The notes under the pieces were generated by a model that worked only from the letters and a program-made list of their open reading frames with translations, was not told the origin of the DNA and ran no database searches. The position numbers and the translations under genes were made by a program. From Narthecium ossifragum (lineage: Eukaryota; Streptophyta; Magnoliopsida; Dioscoreales; Nartheciaceae), in contig OY986965.1 in NCBI GenBank assembly GCA_963920575.1, forward strand, positions 19,298,957 to 19,362,956: a stretch of DNA of 64,000 nucleotides, written 5' to 3'. Positions 1 through 10,603 of the stretch are shown in pieces. Each line of letters starts with the position of its first letter. Position 1 is the first letter of the stretch.

Positions 1-1170
1 TGCATAGGTGGGATTCCTTGGACACATGGTCTCGGCAGAAGGGATCTCAGTGGACGCCGCCAAGGTCGAGCCAGTAATACAGTGGCAGAGACCGAGAACA
101 GTGTTCGAGGTCCGCAGTTTCCTGGGCTTGGCGGGGTACTACAGGCTGTTCGTGCGGGACTTCTCCAGAGTTGCCCGTTCGTGTAGGATGATGCTAGTGA
201 GCGAGCCTTCGTCGAGCTGAGGACCAGGTTGACCAATGCACCGGTGCTGATCGTCCCCGAGCGAGGTGTTGGTTACAGTGTCTACTGCGAAGCCAACGGT
301 GAGGGTTTGGGGTGTATCCTCATGCAGGAGGGCCACGCAGTTTCCTATGGTTCTCTCCAGCTGCAGAACCATGAGAGGAACTACTCGACCCATGACTTGG
401 AGCTAGCAGCGGTGGTCTTCGCCCTGAAGACCTGCCGTCATTACCTCTATGGCGAGAAGTTTTTTGTCTTCTCGGACCATAAGAGCTTGAGGCACGTTTT
501 CACCCAGCGTGACCTCAACCTGAGGCAGTGACGCTGGATGGAGCTACAGGAGGACTACGACTTTGAGTTGCATTACCATCTTGGTAAGGCAAATGTCGTA
601 GCAGACGCGCTGAGCAGACAAGTGAGAGATACTAGAGCAGCAGTTGCAGGGTTGTCAGCACGGCAGTGGCGAGCCAGTCGGGGCTCGAGTTTGAGGATCG
701 GGGATCCAGTAGCTTTCTCTACGCAGTGCAGAGTATGGCAGCAGTTCTAGCAAGACTGTTAGAGGTACAACACAGTGACCCAGAGCTCGAGGAGTTACGC
801 ACAGCAGCGGGCACAAAGGGCGCAGACGGAGACTGGACAGTATCGCTAGACGGAGGGCTACGGTTCCGAGGCAGAGTAGCAGTTCCAACAGATCCGGTTC
901 TTCCAGACGACGTCCTACGAGAGTTCCACCACTCTCGTTTTGCAGTTCATCCCGGCGGCACCAAGATGTTCTAGGATCTTCGGCGACAGTTCTGGTGGCA
1001 CGGGATGATGAGGGCAGTGACGGAGTTCGTATCGAGCTGCCTTGCCTTACCTGTCAGAATATCAAGGCAGAGCACCAGCGGACTCCGGGGTTACTTCAGC
1101 CGTTTCCACTAGCTGAGTGGAAGTGGGAGCACATCACGATGGACTTCGTGACCGGGCTAACGAGATCTCC
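1..1170 (+). pseudogene. Tekay-like Ty3/gypsy pol, RT end to integrase N-terminus (element T1)
   Basis: This is the middle of a chromovirus polyprotein that would copy element RNA into DNA and integrate it. Reading 5' to 3' I see the end of reverse transcriptase ([16 protein letters not shown], then a [11 protein letters not shown] block), an RNase H domain (YSVYCEANGEGLGCILMQ, then FSDHKSLRHVF), the connection [13 protein letters not shown], and an integrase HHCC zinc-finger region near HPGGTKM. It is dead: bases are missing after the GYYRLF block near 200, a TGA replaces an arginine codon at 529-531, there is a frameshift near 650-700, and a TAG at 973-975. The reading stops at 1170, where a minus-strand LTR has inserted, and resumes at 19014. 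The window edge cuts its upstream part. Assignment to Tekay/Del rests on the chromodomain-like tail downstream and the long LTR. Confidence 0.9.
1166..1170. repeat. Left target-site duplication TCTCC
   Basis: TCTCC at 1166-1170 is repeated at 19014-19018, exactly outside the TGTCGCG... and ...CCTCACA ends of a minus-strand LTR. Removing 1171-19013 and one copy rejoins the T1 integrase reading frame. Confidence 0.9.
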
Positions 1171-1753
1171 TGTCGCGCCCCGACCCGCGTAGGCCCAACC
1201 GGGCCGGGCGACGCGAACCGGAACCTAACTTACTATGGAAATGTTGACGAGGTTGCCCTCTAATCGTAGTGGTCTCCCTAGCAATTCATAATCATCATAT
1301 ATTATACAAACAATCACAAACCTCAAAACACTAAACTTGATATAATACAAATCATCAAAACAGAGAAATTATACATTTAACACTCCCGTAGGAGACTATC
1401 TATAACAAAAGGGTAACACTGAGATCGCCGCTCCTCAAGCACCACCAGACGCCGCCACGTCACCAAACACCTACCTGGTAGGGGCGACCAAAGAAGAGCT
1501 AGCGCCAGCACATGCAAAACGCAGCCCGGGTAGAAGTGAGCACTAAGCTCAGCAGGGACACTATACTACGACAGTCATAAGGGAGGGGAACACAACAGTG
1601 TCGCCCTCAAGCAAAGGCTGGGTGTACACAGGGGTCCCATAATCCCACCGCGTGTCCCGGAAAAGAGGCCTCAGTCATGGTCCCCAGCTGAACTGGTCAC
1701 ATGTTGGGTCGCCCTCAGCGAGGCAGGAAACCGGCACTGCCTTCTCACTAGCA
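1171..1753 (-). repeat. TK1 LTR, 3'-terminal piece (R1 3' LTR, part 1)
   Basis: It begins with TGTCGCGCCCCGACCCGCG, the reverse complement of the TK1 LTR end, and follows the same order as the LTR copies at 6682 and 17625. It stops at CTCACTAGCA, where the TK1 sequence should continue with GGAAACC but instead runs into a tRNA-Asp primer-site remnant. The junction shares the three bases GCA with both partners. Confidence 0.88.
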
Positions 1754-1768
1754 ACGGCGCCAAAAACT
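1751..1768 (-). other. Remnant of an AT1 primer binding site next to LTR-A
   Basis: GCAACGGCGCCA followed by AAAACT is the same sequence that joins the tRNA-Asp primer site to the LTR at 9106-9123. It shows that LTR-A once had a second internal region on this side, now lost. Confidence 0.75.
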
Positions 1769-3248
1769 TGATGAATAAATTTTATATCTCGCAAGTATAC
1801 GAATCGGTGCAATCAGTATAATAATAAGACGAGTATCGTACCCACAGAGATTTGCAAAGATTATTAGAGTGAAACGCTGAAGAACAGAAAAGAAAGACAA
1901 TAAGGAAGGGAAAATAAGAAATATGAAGTATCGAAAATAGAAGATCAAATAACGAAATAAGAAAATGATGGAAATATGATAGATGAATACTAAGGTTCCG
2001 ATTTCACCATAACATCCTCATTCTATGCATTGAATCACTCAAGATCTCAGTTTAATTCCAAGGGCTCGTTCTTCCGGTATGATGATCCGTTCGATTGCGG
2101 TCTTCACCAAGTACCCTCAATTGACCCTAGTTAATGAACCCATAGCTAAGGTTCAATCAAGAATCCATTAAGCTCTGAAAAACAATTATGAACCAAGAAG
2201 TGTTTTAGCTTGAACCTGGCTTCGACTAAATCTCATTCATTCATAGATCCTGTAAGATTAGGGAATGAACCCTCGCCCAATCTCACATAACACAATCTAT
2301 AATACTTCTATTGGCTAGATAAACGTATTTAAGATCTCAGTTATAATAATGAATGAAACTAGGAAAATAAACTGATTAAATAATCATGATCCATTAACAT
2401 AGAATGATTCAGTTAGGCTACATCGGTTTCTTAGCAAAGAGATTAGCCATTCATGTTCATAAAAACAACCAAGATATGCAAAAGAAAGATAAGAAAGAAA
2501 AACCCTAGATCTTCGTGCGGTCTTCTCCCCTCTTTCCGGCCTTCAAAACTCCTCCAATAGTGCTGGCTAACCTCCCCCATAAGTCTTGGACGACTTCCTT
2601 AAATATGGGTAAGCAACCCTAATTTTGCTTCAACCTCTGGATTAAACCTGGTCCGTTCATTTTCAGGTCGTCCGACAAGAGATCGATCTTCTTTCTTTTC
2701 TCAATTTTCGTAACCTGGTTCGCCCCGACTAAGATCGATCTCTTTAAGGAAAGGATCGATCTTCTTTCTCCGTAAATTCCAAACCGTCCAGGTTCAGATC
2801 GATCTTTTTCAAGGAAGAGATCGATCTCTTTCATCAGTTGTTGACGACGCCCACAAGGATCGATCTTTCTAGTAAAGAAGATCGATCTATTATTTCCTGC
2901 ATCTTTCTTCAGCTATTCTGCCCTGCGCACTGGTACGAAAAACACTGTAACTTCCTCTATGCAACTCCAAATCACGAACCGTAAAATTCTCCTGAAACTA
3001 GACTTCAAGATCTTTCTAAAGATGTATGACAGATCATCTGGTTCTTCATGAGCAGGTATAGTTTAATATTTCAAGTTGATCCATGTAATCTTTTCAGCTT
3101 CTTTGCTCCTTTTTCTTGCATTTTCCAAACAACTATGTGAAGCAACATATAGATATAAAAATAGTAATAAAGATGTTGATTAAAGATAATAATTTAATAA
3201 TTGAGATGATAATAAGGCTATTCAGAATGCACTTTCATGCACTCATCA
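1769..3248 (-). repeat. AT1 LTR-A (Athila-like)
   Basis: A 1480-bp LTR in minus orientation, from TGATGAATAA to CTCATCA. It matches LTR-B (9124-10603) in length and over most of its sequence, but a central block of about 300 bp, including the palindrome array, is quite different. On one side lies a polypurine tract and on the other a primer-site remnant, so it sat between two internal regions. Confidence 0.88.
2676..2892. repeat. Palindrome array, AGATCGATCT type
   Basis: Seven exact GATCGATC cores, most with AGATCGATCT-like flanks. They lie mainly in pairs about 21-22 bp apart, and the pairs are separated by roughly 40 bp of unrelated linker. The arms of each pair are imperfect inverted repeats. 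Confidence 0.85.
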
Positions 3249-3264
3249 CACCCCCAACCAGCTT

Positions 3265-3283
3265 ATTGCTAGTCTCTAGCAAT
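3265..3283 (-). other. Hairpin beside the AT1 terminal polypurine tract
   Basis: ATTGCTAG and CTAGCAAT are perfect 8-bp inverted arms around a 3-base loop, 16 bp from the LTR border. The same position in AT4 (60743-60764) has a different but equally perfect stem. Confidence 0.65.
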
Positions 3284-4157
3284 TCAAAGTGCATAAAATA
3301 TAATTAAGCACACTAACAGTTGAAGGATGTAGACATGCATGATAAAAATTTTGTCTTATCATGTCAATATTGTTGTACACCGTACAGAGCACAAAAACTT
3401 CTTATACTCATACACATACTACCAACATATGAAATCAACTTCTACACATTAAACATGCTAATCACCATCCAGAAGAATACATGTGACGTGTGAAATAAAT
3501 GTTATGTACAGAAGCAACTTCTACCCACCATTAGTCCAAACACACTACTATCTTCATGACCAATCATCCAACCCTCGCAATTTAAGTACAACATGCTCTT
3601 TTTTTTTCAACTATCAGACATTTTGCCTTTTTACGCGAGCACTCTCCGCTTCTTAAGGCGCAGAGACCCAGTTACTTAACAAAATACTAAGTAGTTTTTT
3701 TTTAGCTATTAGTGGTTCTACCTTTTTACACGAGCTCCCAGCTTCCTGAAGCAAGAACACCCGGTTACTCATTAGATCACCTAATAGTCGTTTAGGCACA
3801 GCTTAATCAAGCTCCATAACTTTTTCTCTTTTTTTTTACTTTTTTTTTATGCATGCAATACTTATCACTAGCTAATGCTGAAATCATGGTCTAAATTGAC
3901 AATAGCATGCTCATTCCTCTGGTGAGTATAATCGCTACTGCACAGAACGTGTTCGTGTGTGATTCACATAATGTTCTACCTTCAGGTTATCACGCATGCA
4001 ATCAATGTATACGCCAATCCATAAGAAAGCAGCATGTATAATAAGCATAAAAATTTCAGCTCATGTACAATTTAACACTATTATACCCACCAGGTAGCAT
4101 ATAATACTCAATGAATGCAATACTCAATAAATGTCTACACCCCTCAACCTGAAATTA

Positions 4158-4173
4158 ACATTGTCCTCAATGT
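4158..4173 (-). other. Internal hairpin before a second polypurine-like tract (AT1)
   Basis: ACATTG and CAATGT form a 6-bp stem with loop AGGA when read on the minus strand, followed by GGTTGAGGGGTG. The same order (hairpin with a purine loop, then a G-rich tract) occurs inside AT2, AT3 and AT4. Confidence 0.55.
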
Positions 4174-4385
4174 GTGCATCGTAAACAATAACATACATAG
4201 GAGGTGGCTATTCAAATTTCCATAGAAAGAAGAGATAACATAATATAAATAGGAAAGAGGCCACTTGATAGAGTAAGCGAACATCTCCTCAAGGATCTTC
4301 TAGGTGGTTGAAATCCTAAAAGAAATAAAAAAGAGAAAACATAAAACTAAAAATTGAAACTTGAAACTTAAAAACAAGTTACCTT

Positions 4386-4403
4386 GGTGGGTTGTCTCCC
4401 ACC
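4386..4403 (-). other. Post-ORF hairpin, GGTGGG/CCCACC version
   Basis: On the minus strand GGTGGG, loop AGACAA, CCCACC lies about 50 bases past the protease stop. Matching hairpins follow the ORFs of AT2 (29927-29942) and AT4 (59275-59292), with changed but still paired stems. Confidence 0.75.
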
Positions 4404-4452
4404 CAGCGCTTTATTTAACGTCTAGGCAAGACATACTGCAAAGCCTTAAGGT

Positions 4453-5550
4453 TCAGCTAGATTTGTTTGGCTGTAATGCTTCAAGCGGTGCGACGACCTC
4501 CTTTGCTCTCTTATAACTGTGCAAGTCATCCTTCCCTATCATCGAATCCACTTCCAAAGTAGTCTTCACTTGCTCCTGCCTGAAATTAGAGAACACCAAT
4601 GAATCTACAACATCTATTGAGAAGCAATCAAAAGAGTTTGAAGGATAGGACATAGACTCAAACACTTTAAATTCAACAGTTTCACCTAAAACTGTCATGC
4701 TAAGCTTACCATCCTTCACATTAATTATAGTTTCGACTGTAGCCATGAATGGACGTCCCAACAAAATAGGTAATTTTCTATCATTCAACGATTCATCATC
4801 CATATCCAATACCACAAAATCAGCAGGGATAATTAACTTATCAACTTGTACTAAGATGTCTTCTACAATGCCTAATGGATATTTAATTGAATGATCTGCA
4901 AGTTGTAGAGACATAGTAGTAGGTTTTAATTCACCCACATCTAACTGACGAAAAACAGAGTAAGGCATCAAATTAACACTGGCTCCTAAATCAAGCATTG
5001 CCTCCCCAATTTTTGTATCACCAACAGTAATATTAATGTTAAAACTCCCTGGATCCTTAAGCTTGGGTGGAAGCTTCCTTTGTAGACCCGCGCTTGCCGT
5101 CTCTGAAACCATCACCTTTTCATGAGGTTCATACTTACGTTTAGAAATACGTAGTTCCTTGAAGAACTTTGGAAAGGCTGGGATTTTCCTAATCACATGA
5201 AGTAATGGCAAGTTCACATTAACTTTAGATAATATATCATAAATTTCAGAATAAGACTTATCCATTTTGGCTTTCTTTAGGCGGCCTAGAAAAGGAATTG
5301 GCGGCACATATGACGGAGGATTGCTGTGAAGAACCTCCGGAACTGAATTTGCTCTCTTTTCATGATCAAAAGCTAATGTGGCCGGCGGTGGCCTCTTTGA
5401 GGGCTCTTCCCTCTCGACTTCCTCAACTTTATCATTACTACACATATCAGTAACTTCGGCATTAATATTATTATCAATTATCTTACCTGAACGAAGAACA
5501 ATAACTGCGTTGGCTTGGAAATCTGCCTGGAACATGGGCTCGTACAGCAT
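4453..5550 (-). pseudogene. AT1 Athila-like gag end and aspartic protease
   Basis: About 365 codons are open. The early part is a gag C-terminal and linker region (VIVLRSGK near residues 17-23). A retropepsin-like protease follows: active-site DLGAS near residues 187-191, and the flap-to-end motif ILLGRPFMA near 262-270. The enzyme would cut the polyprotein into its parts. The open frame stays intact to its stop at 4453, but it is out of frame with the upstream gag, which ends in a different frame at 5483; Athila gag and protease are normally one ORF, so a small indel near 5500-5550 probably broke it. No reverse transcriptase follows before the LTR, so the element was non-autonomous or lost pol. 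The first methionine at 5550 is simply the first after the frameshift. Confidence 0.85.
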
Positions 5551-7994
5551 CTGTAAGCTGTCCCACTTGAACTTCTAATTTCCCAATGGATGCTGCAACA
5601 TTCTTCAATTCTACATCATGTCGAGCAATGGCCGAATCTTGTTGTTCCATCCTTGAGTCTATTTTCTGCATAAAAGCTAACATAGTCGCTTCCAAAGACG
5701 ACTTAACAGGTTGGTTAGATTGATTAGCAATAGGCATACTAGCATTAGCAGTATTTTTCCATGAAAAATTCGGATGTTCCCTCCAACCTGGATTGTAAGT
5801 ATTTGCATAAGGGTCAAATCTAGGTCTTGGGTTATAACCATTCATCAAATTAGCTTGTTCTTGCACATATTCAGAAAATTCACTACCATAAGGGCATGAA
5901 TCAAACCTATGACCAACAATATTGCAAATTGAACAAACCTCAACCGGTTTTGCTTGTGTGGACATCATTGCGTCCATCTTCTTGTTGAGGGCTGCGATTT
6001 GCCTTGCCATGTCGTCATTCTGGTTAAGCTCATAGATGCCTCTCGCCTTATTCCTTGTGTCTCTCTGCTGCGAGTTTGATCCTAGCATCTCATAAATTTC
6101 GTACACCTCTGGTGGTGTCCTTTTGAACATCGCTCCACCTGCAGCATTATCTGCTATAGTCTGACAAGAAAGATTTAGTCCATCATAAAAATATTGCATC
6201 TGATTTTCTAAAGAATAGTTATGATGTAGATATTGCATCAAAAGCAACTTAAATCTATCCCATGCTTCATGGAATGGTTCTCCATCAGATTGCTGAAAAT
6301 TTGGAATTTGCCTTCTCAAGTTAGTAGTCATAGCATGAGAATAAAATTTGCTAATAAACTTGTTATAAATTGCATCCCAAGTAGTTAGTGATCCAGGAGG
6401 CAACGACATCAACCATCTCTTAGCTTTATCTTTTAGAGTATAAGGAAAACATCGCATCCTCAGTTGATCTTCAGTAATTGTACCTAGAGGAAAAGTCTGA
6501 ATAGTAGCATAATAATCTTTCACAAATGTTAGTGCATCCTCAGAAGGTAAACCATGAAATTCAGGAAGCATAGAAAAATGTAGATTTTTAAGTTCATAAT
6601 TCCTAGTCTCTGCAGGTAACACAATGCACGAAGGTGAGGTAGAAATAGTAGGCCTCGCGTACTCCTCCAAAGGACGTAAATTGTCGCGCTCGGACCCGCG
6701 TAGGCCCAACTGGGCCGGGCGACGCGAACCGGAACCTAACCTACTTTGGAAATTTTGGCGAGGTTTCCCTCTAATCGTAGTGGTTACCCTAACAAGTCTT
6801 AATCATCCTGTATTAATAACAATTACAAAATCTCAAACACAGGAACTGGAATAGATACAAAACCTCAAACAGGGAAATTATACATTTATCACTCCCGTAG
6901 GAGACTATCTATACAAAAAGGGTAAAACGGTATGATCGCCACCTCTCAAGCACCGCCAGACGCCGCCGCGTCACCAAACACCTGCCCGATAGGGGCGACC
7001 GAAGAAGAGCTCGCGCCAGCACCTGCAAAACGCAGCCCGGGTAGGAGTGAGCACTAAGCTCAGCAGGGACACTACACTACGACTCTCACAAAGGAAGGGA
7101 ATACAACAGTGTCGCACCCAAGCAAAGCCTACGTGTATCATAGGGGTCCCATAACCCCACCGGATGCCCCTGAGAGCCCCAGCCATGGTCTTCCAGCGAA
7201 CTGGTCACACAATGGGTCACACTCAGTAAGACAGGAAACGGCACTGCCAACTCACAACAGGATCCTGGGCACTGTTGGCGGATAGCACCGCTGGGTAGTC
7301 ACACCTGCCACCCAAGAGTTCTAGAAAGACTGGTTACCGGCTACACCTCGACTTGGCTCGAGGCCGACACAACCTCTAAACATCAAGCACAACAGTATTC
7401 ATGTCATCTAACCCTATCATCGAGAACGACTGAATACTACAAATCGAGTCCTGGACCAAGCTACCCGCCACGGTCCTAAGAGATAGATCCGGGCTACCCG
7501 GAAGCCCCGGATCGGCAACGCCCTAAACAGATGCAACTAGTGCACAACACAATGCATGCTATGAACATGCGCAGAAAAGATACATGTAAGCATGCAACAG
7601 GATGTGATGATATAAATACAAGGTCTAGGCACGGCACCCTGCCGGCCCGGGGTGGTGAGCAATGATTTAAGGTCTAGGGACTGCTGCAGTGGTACCACCA
7701 CCAACTGCCAGCAGTCCACCACAACACCTGCACCGGGAAACAACCCCGCAAACAACAGCTCACAAACATCGCAGATAAAAGCCCTCGGTGCACGCCGGCA
7801 TGCAAGGCTATGGAAAGCTGTAGGGCTACCTGCCCGTTTATTCTACACAATCCCAGGAGTCATCACTCCCCTGGTTCACCACTGCTCCATTATAGGGCTA
7901 ACATGCTTAATCGTATATACAAGGTATAAAGCGATAAGCAAAACCGGCATACCAAGCCCCGTGGGCAAAAGCCATGAAAACCCTCTCTGCTACT

Positions 7995-8240
7995 ACAGGA
8001 TCGATCCTCACCAAGGGAAGGATCGATCTTTTAAGTAATAGTGAGCTTCCCTCACTGTCGAGGCAAGGAAGATCGATCCTTCCTCCCAGGAAGATCGATC
8101 TTCTTCGCGACGAAGGGTAACCATGCCACCCAAGAACCAGGATCGATCTTCTCCAAGCAGGAGATCGATCCTTCATCGGGCGGGGCATGACCAACCAGAG
8201 AGATCGATCCTTCCTCAAGAAGGATCAATCCCGATGGGTT
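7995..8240. repeat. Palindrome array in the solo TK1 LTR, distal cluster
   Basis: Seven exact GATCGATC cores plus a GATCAATC variant, arranged as pairs about 20-26 bp apart. Flanks vary between AGGATCGATC and AAGATCGATC. The short frames full of D-R-S and I-D-P across it are a by-product of the repeat. Confidence 0.85.
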
Positions 8241-8570
8241 CGCCGGCGTCCTTCCGGCGAGGAATACCGCCGGAAGAGACACCCAAACATCACGAAACTC
8301 TGGGATCTGATAGATCAAGATCCCACGAGGCCAAAATCGGTAAAATCACTGAAAGCCAACAACTATATAATCAGATCTAAGCAAAAGAACTCGAAACAAA
8401 CCGGAAAACTCAAAACCCCAAAGAGAGATGTCGGTAGGATCCCTACTGGAGTAAGAGCAGCTTAGATCCAAGCAACTAGGCTTTGGATCGTCCTCAGATG
8501 CCTTCAAAAATCGCGAGATCTGAGCTCAAATCGCCGGATTTCAAAAGGAATTCAAGGAAGAAGATCTCGT

Positions 8571-8580
8571 CTGCTTTATA
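8571..8580 (-). promoter_or_regulatory. TATA-like box of the solo TK1 LTR
   Basis: On the minus strand TATAAAGCAG lies just downstream of the proximal palindrome cluster, at the position of TCTATAAAAC in the T1 LTR (20511-20520). It is the likely core promoter; the start site is not determined. Confidence 0.5.
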
Positions 8581-8603
8581 GGCAAACGAACCGACTTATG
8601 AAT

Positions 8604-8701
8604 GATCGATCCTTCCTCAAGGAAGGATCGATCCTTCATGACGATCTCACTTGACTTTCTGGCACGAAGAGGATCGATCTCTTAGCCTCAGAGGATCGAT
8701 C
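8604..8701. repeat. Palindrome array in the solo TK1 LTR, proximal cluster
   Basis: Two pairs of GATCGATC. The first is a perfect inverted repeat: GATCGATCCTTCCT (8604-8617) and its complement at 8620-8633, only two bases apart. Confidence 0.85.
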
Positions 8702-9099
8702 CTTTTTGTACTGAAAGCTAAACTTAGGCAAGAACTCAAGCCTAAGTCCGGATCTTTCGATCCCGGGTCCCACTAACCATTCTAAGCAAACATTTTCACA
8801 AACATGGTCAGTGTGTGTACCAGCGCGAGTGTGGAACTAGCCGACAAGGTGCAATTTACCAAATTGCCCTTGCGGCCCACAGCAAGCCACAGGAGGAGAG
8901 GGACGGGTCCTCACATAAATTGTTATTAAGCGCCATCTCCTCTTGTTCCTCCTCTTGAACTCCTAGATCTGATGTGGACAGGCTGTCTTTGTTAGATCTT
9001 TGCTTCCAACCAATTTGATCTACTTTATCGTTCAAGGGCAACAACTTTTCTTTCCGTGATCGGCGACCTTGCATTCACTACTAATAAACTCTAATCAAA

Positions 9100-9117
9100 T
9101 CCCCGGCAACGGCGCCA
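9100..9117 (-). other. AT1 primer binding site (tRNA-Asp)
   Basis: On the minus strand TGGCGCCGTTGCCGGGGA is the exact complement of the 3' end of plant tRNA-Asp. It starts six bases from the LTR-B end. Reverse transcription of AT1 would start here. Confidence 0.85.
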
Positions 9118-9950
9118 AAAACTTGATGAATAAGTTTTATATCTCGCAAGTATACGAATCGGTGCAATAAGTATAGCAGCAAGACTAGTATCGTACCCAC
9201 AGAGATTTGTCGAGATTATTAGAGTAAAACGCTAAAGAACAGAAAAGAAAGAAAATAAGGAAGGGAAAATAAGAAATATGAAGTCTCGAAAATAGATGAT
9301 CTAATAACGAAATAAGAAAACGATGGAAATATGATGGATGAATACTAAGGTTCCGATTTCACCATAACATCCTCATTCTACGCATTGCATCAATCATGAT
9401 GTCAGTTTAATTCCAAGGGCTCGTTCTTCGGATATGATGATCCGTTCGGCCGCGGTCTTCACCAAGTACCCTCAATTAACCCTAGCTAATGAACCCATAA
9501 CTAAGTGTTAACCAAGAATCCATTAAGCTCTGAAGAACAATCATGAACCAAGAGTTGTCTTAGCTTGAACCCGGCCTCGACATAAACTTATTCATTCATA
9601 GATTCTGCAAGATTAGGGAATGAACCCTCGTCCAATCTCACATAAAACAATCTATAATACTTTTATTGGCCAGATAAAGGTATTTAAGATCTCAGTTATA
9701 ATAATGAATGAAACAAGGAAAATAAACTGATTAAATAATCATGATTCAATAATATAGAATGATTCACTTAGGGTACATCGGTACCTTAGAAAAGAAACTA
9801 GCCACTCATGTTCATCATGAAGACAACAAAAGTGTTCAAAGAAAAATAAAGAAAGAAAGTCGAAGAAAACAAAACCCTAACGCGGCTTCCTCTCCTCCAG
9901 ATGCTCCAGAAAAGTCCTCCAAAAAGATCCCTTTTGATAACCCTAAGTAT

Positions 9951-9960
9951 CCTATTTATA
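9951..9960 (-). promoter_or_regulatory. TATA-like box of AT1 LTR-B
   Basis: TATAAATAGG on the minus strand, a near-ideal plant TATA box, just downstream of the palindrome array. LTR-A has a decayed version near 2598-2606. Confidence 0.55.
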
Positions 9961-10018
9961 GCACCAAAGTCTCTCCATCCACGGATTACATCTAAACCAT
10001 TGATTTTCTTCACTGGAA

Positions 10019-10255
10019 AAGTCCGATCGATCGGACTATGGGTGTCCGATTGATCGGTTGCGTAAAAATCCTCCGTCTCTTGCTATTCCCGAGTCCAATC
10101 GATCGGACTTTAGGTGTCGGATCGATCGGACTTAGTAAAATGGATGGAGGGATCGATCGGACTCTGTTCAGCTGAAAAATATACGTTCTGTCATGTTTCT
10201 GCATAGTCGGATCGATCGAACTCTGGGTTTCGGATCGATCGGACTTTCCAGCGTA
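10019..10255. repeat. Palindrome array, CCGATCGATCGG type
   Basis: The cores carry CGG/CCG flanks here (for example CCGATCGATCGGAC with GTCCGATTGATCGG about 20 bases on). This is a different flank type from LTR-A at the matching place in the same LTR family. Confidence 0.85.
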
Positions 10256-10603
10256 TTTACTGTTCTGCCATTCAGACTGCGCCATCGGTACTAAACTTGC
10301 CGTAACTTCCTCTAGGAAACTCGGAATCACGAACCGTAAAATTTTTCAGAAACTAGACTTCAAGATCTTTCCAACCATATATGGAACATCATCTGGTTCT
10401 TCATGAGCAGGTACAGTTTAATTTTGGAAGTTGATCCATATAATCTTTTCCGCTTCTTTGCTCCTTTTTCCTGCATTTTCCAAGCAACTATGTGAAGCAG
10501 CATATAGATATAAAAATAGGAATAAAGATGTTGATTAAAGATAATAATCTAGCAATTGAGATGGTTATAAGACTATTTAGAGTGCACTTTCATGCACTCA
10601 TCA

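Larger units (their letters stand above)
3249..4452 (-). other. AT1 3' non-coding region with polypurine tract
   Basis: On the minus strand this lies between the protease ORF and LTR-A. It holds the terminal polypurine tract (3249-3261, read TGGTTGGGGGTG), T-rich runs near 3600, 3695 and 3830-3850, and two related copies of a motif (about 3630-3680 and 3720-3780: TTTTTACRCGAGC ... CCGGTTACT or a variant). There is also an internal GGTTGAGGGGTG tract at 4136-4148. No reverse transcriptase or integrase is present, so this copy lacks pol. Confidence 0.7.
6682..8915 (-). mobile_element. Solo TK1 LTR inside AT1 gag (TSD TAAAT)
   Basis: A 2234-bp LTR in minus orientation, from TGTCGCGCTCGG to GGTCCTCACA, flanked by perfect TAAAT duplications (6677-6681 and 8916-8920). 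No internal region remains, as expected after recombination between the two LTRs of a full element. It contains palindrome arrays and a TATA-like box. All ORFs within it are chance frames. Confidence 0.95.
5483..9074 (-). pseudogene. AT1 Athila-like gag, split by a solo LTR
   Basis: Gag would form the particle that packages element RNA. The start is best placed at an ATG ending at 9074, about 25 bases from the primer site. The first part runs to 8916 (MQGRRSRKEK..., acidic end MALNNNL). A solo LTR fills 6682-8915, and the frame resumes at RPLEEYARPT and runs to 5483. The second part shows the Athila capsid signature (LKDKAKRWLMSLPPGS near residues 92-107 of the 408-codon frame, then FYDGLN and AAGGAMF), and an intact CX2CX4HX4C zinc knuckle at residues 259-272 (CSICNIVGHRFDSC). 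A coiled-coil-like end (LEVQVGQL) follows. Apart from the insertion and the terminal frameshift the frame is clean over about 400 codons, so AT1 was fairly young when the LTR entered. Confidence 0.88.
9124..10603 (-). repeat. AT1 LTR-B (Athila-like)
   Basis: A 1480-bp LTR from TGATGAATAA to CTCATCA, adjacent to the primer site, so it is the 5' LTR of the AT1 copy whose gag lies at 5483-9074. The outer border at 10603 abuts plus-strand TK1 LTR sequence starting GTACC; the matching left duplication cannot be seen because the left side of the structure is truncated. Confidence 0.9.

Noticed and set aside
7907..8318. ORFs with repeated D-R-S and I-D-P words, as in many LTRs here
   Set aside because: They are translations of the GATCGATC arrays and linkers, occur on both strands and in all frames, and break between LTR copies.
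9100..9117. Possible tRNA-Asp gene end
   Set aside because: Only the 3' 18 bases match, and their place next to an LTR end identifies a primer binding site.
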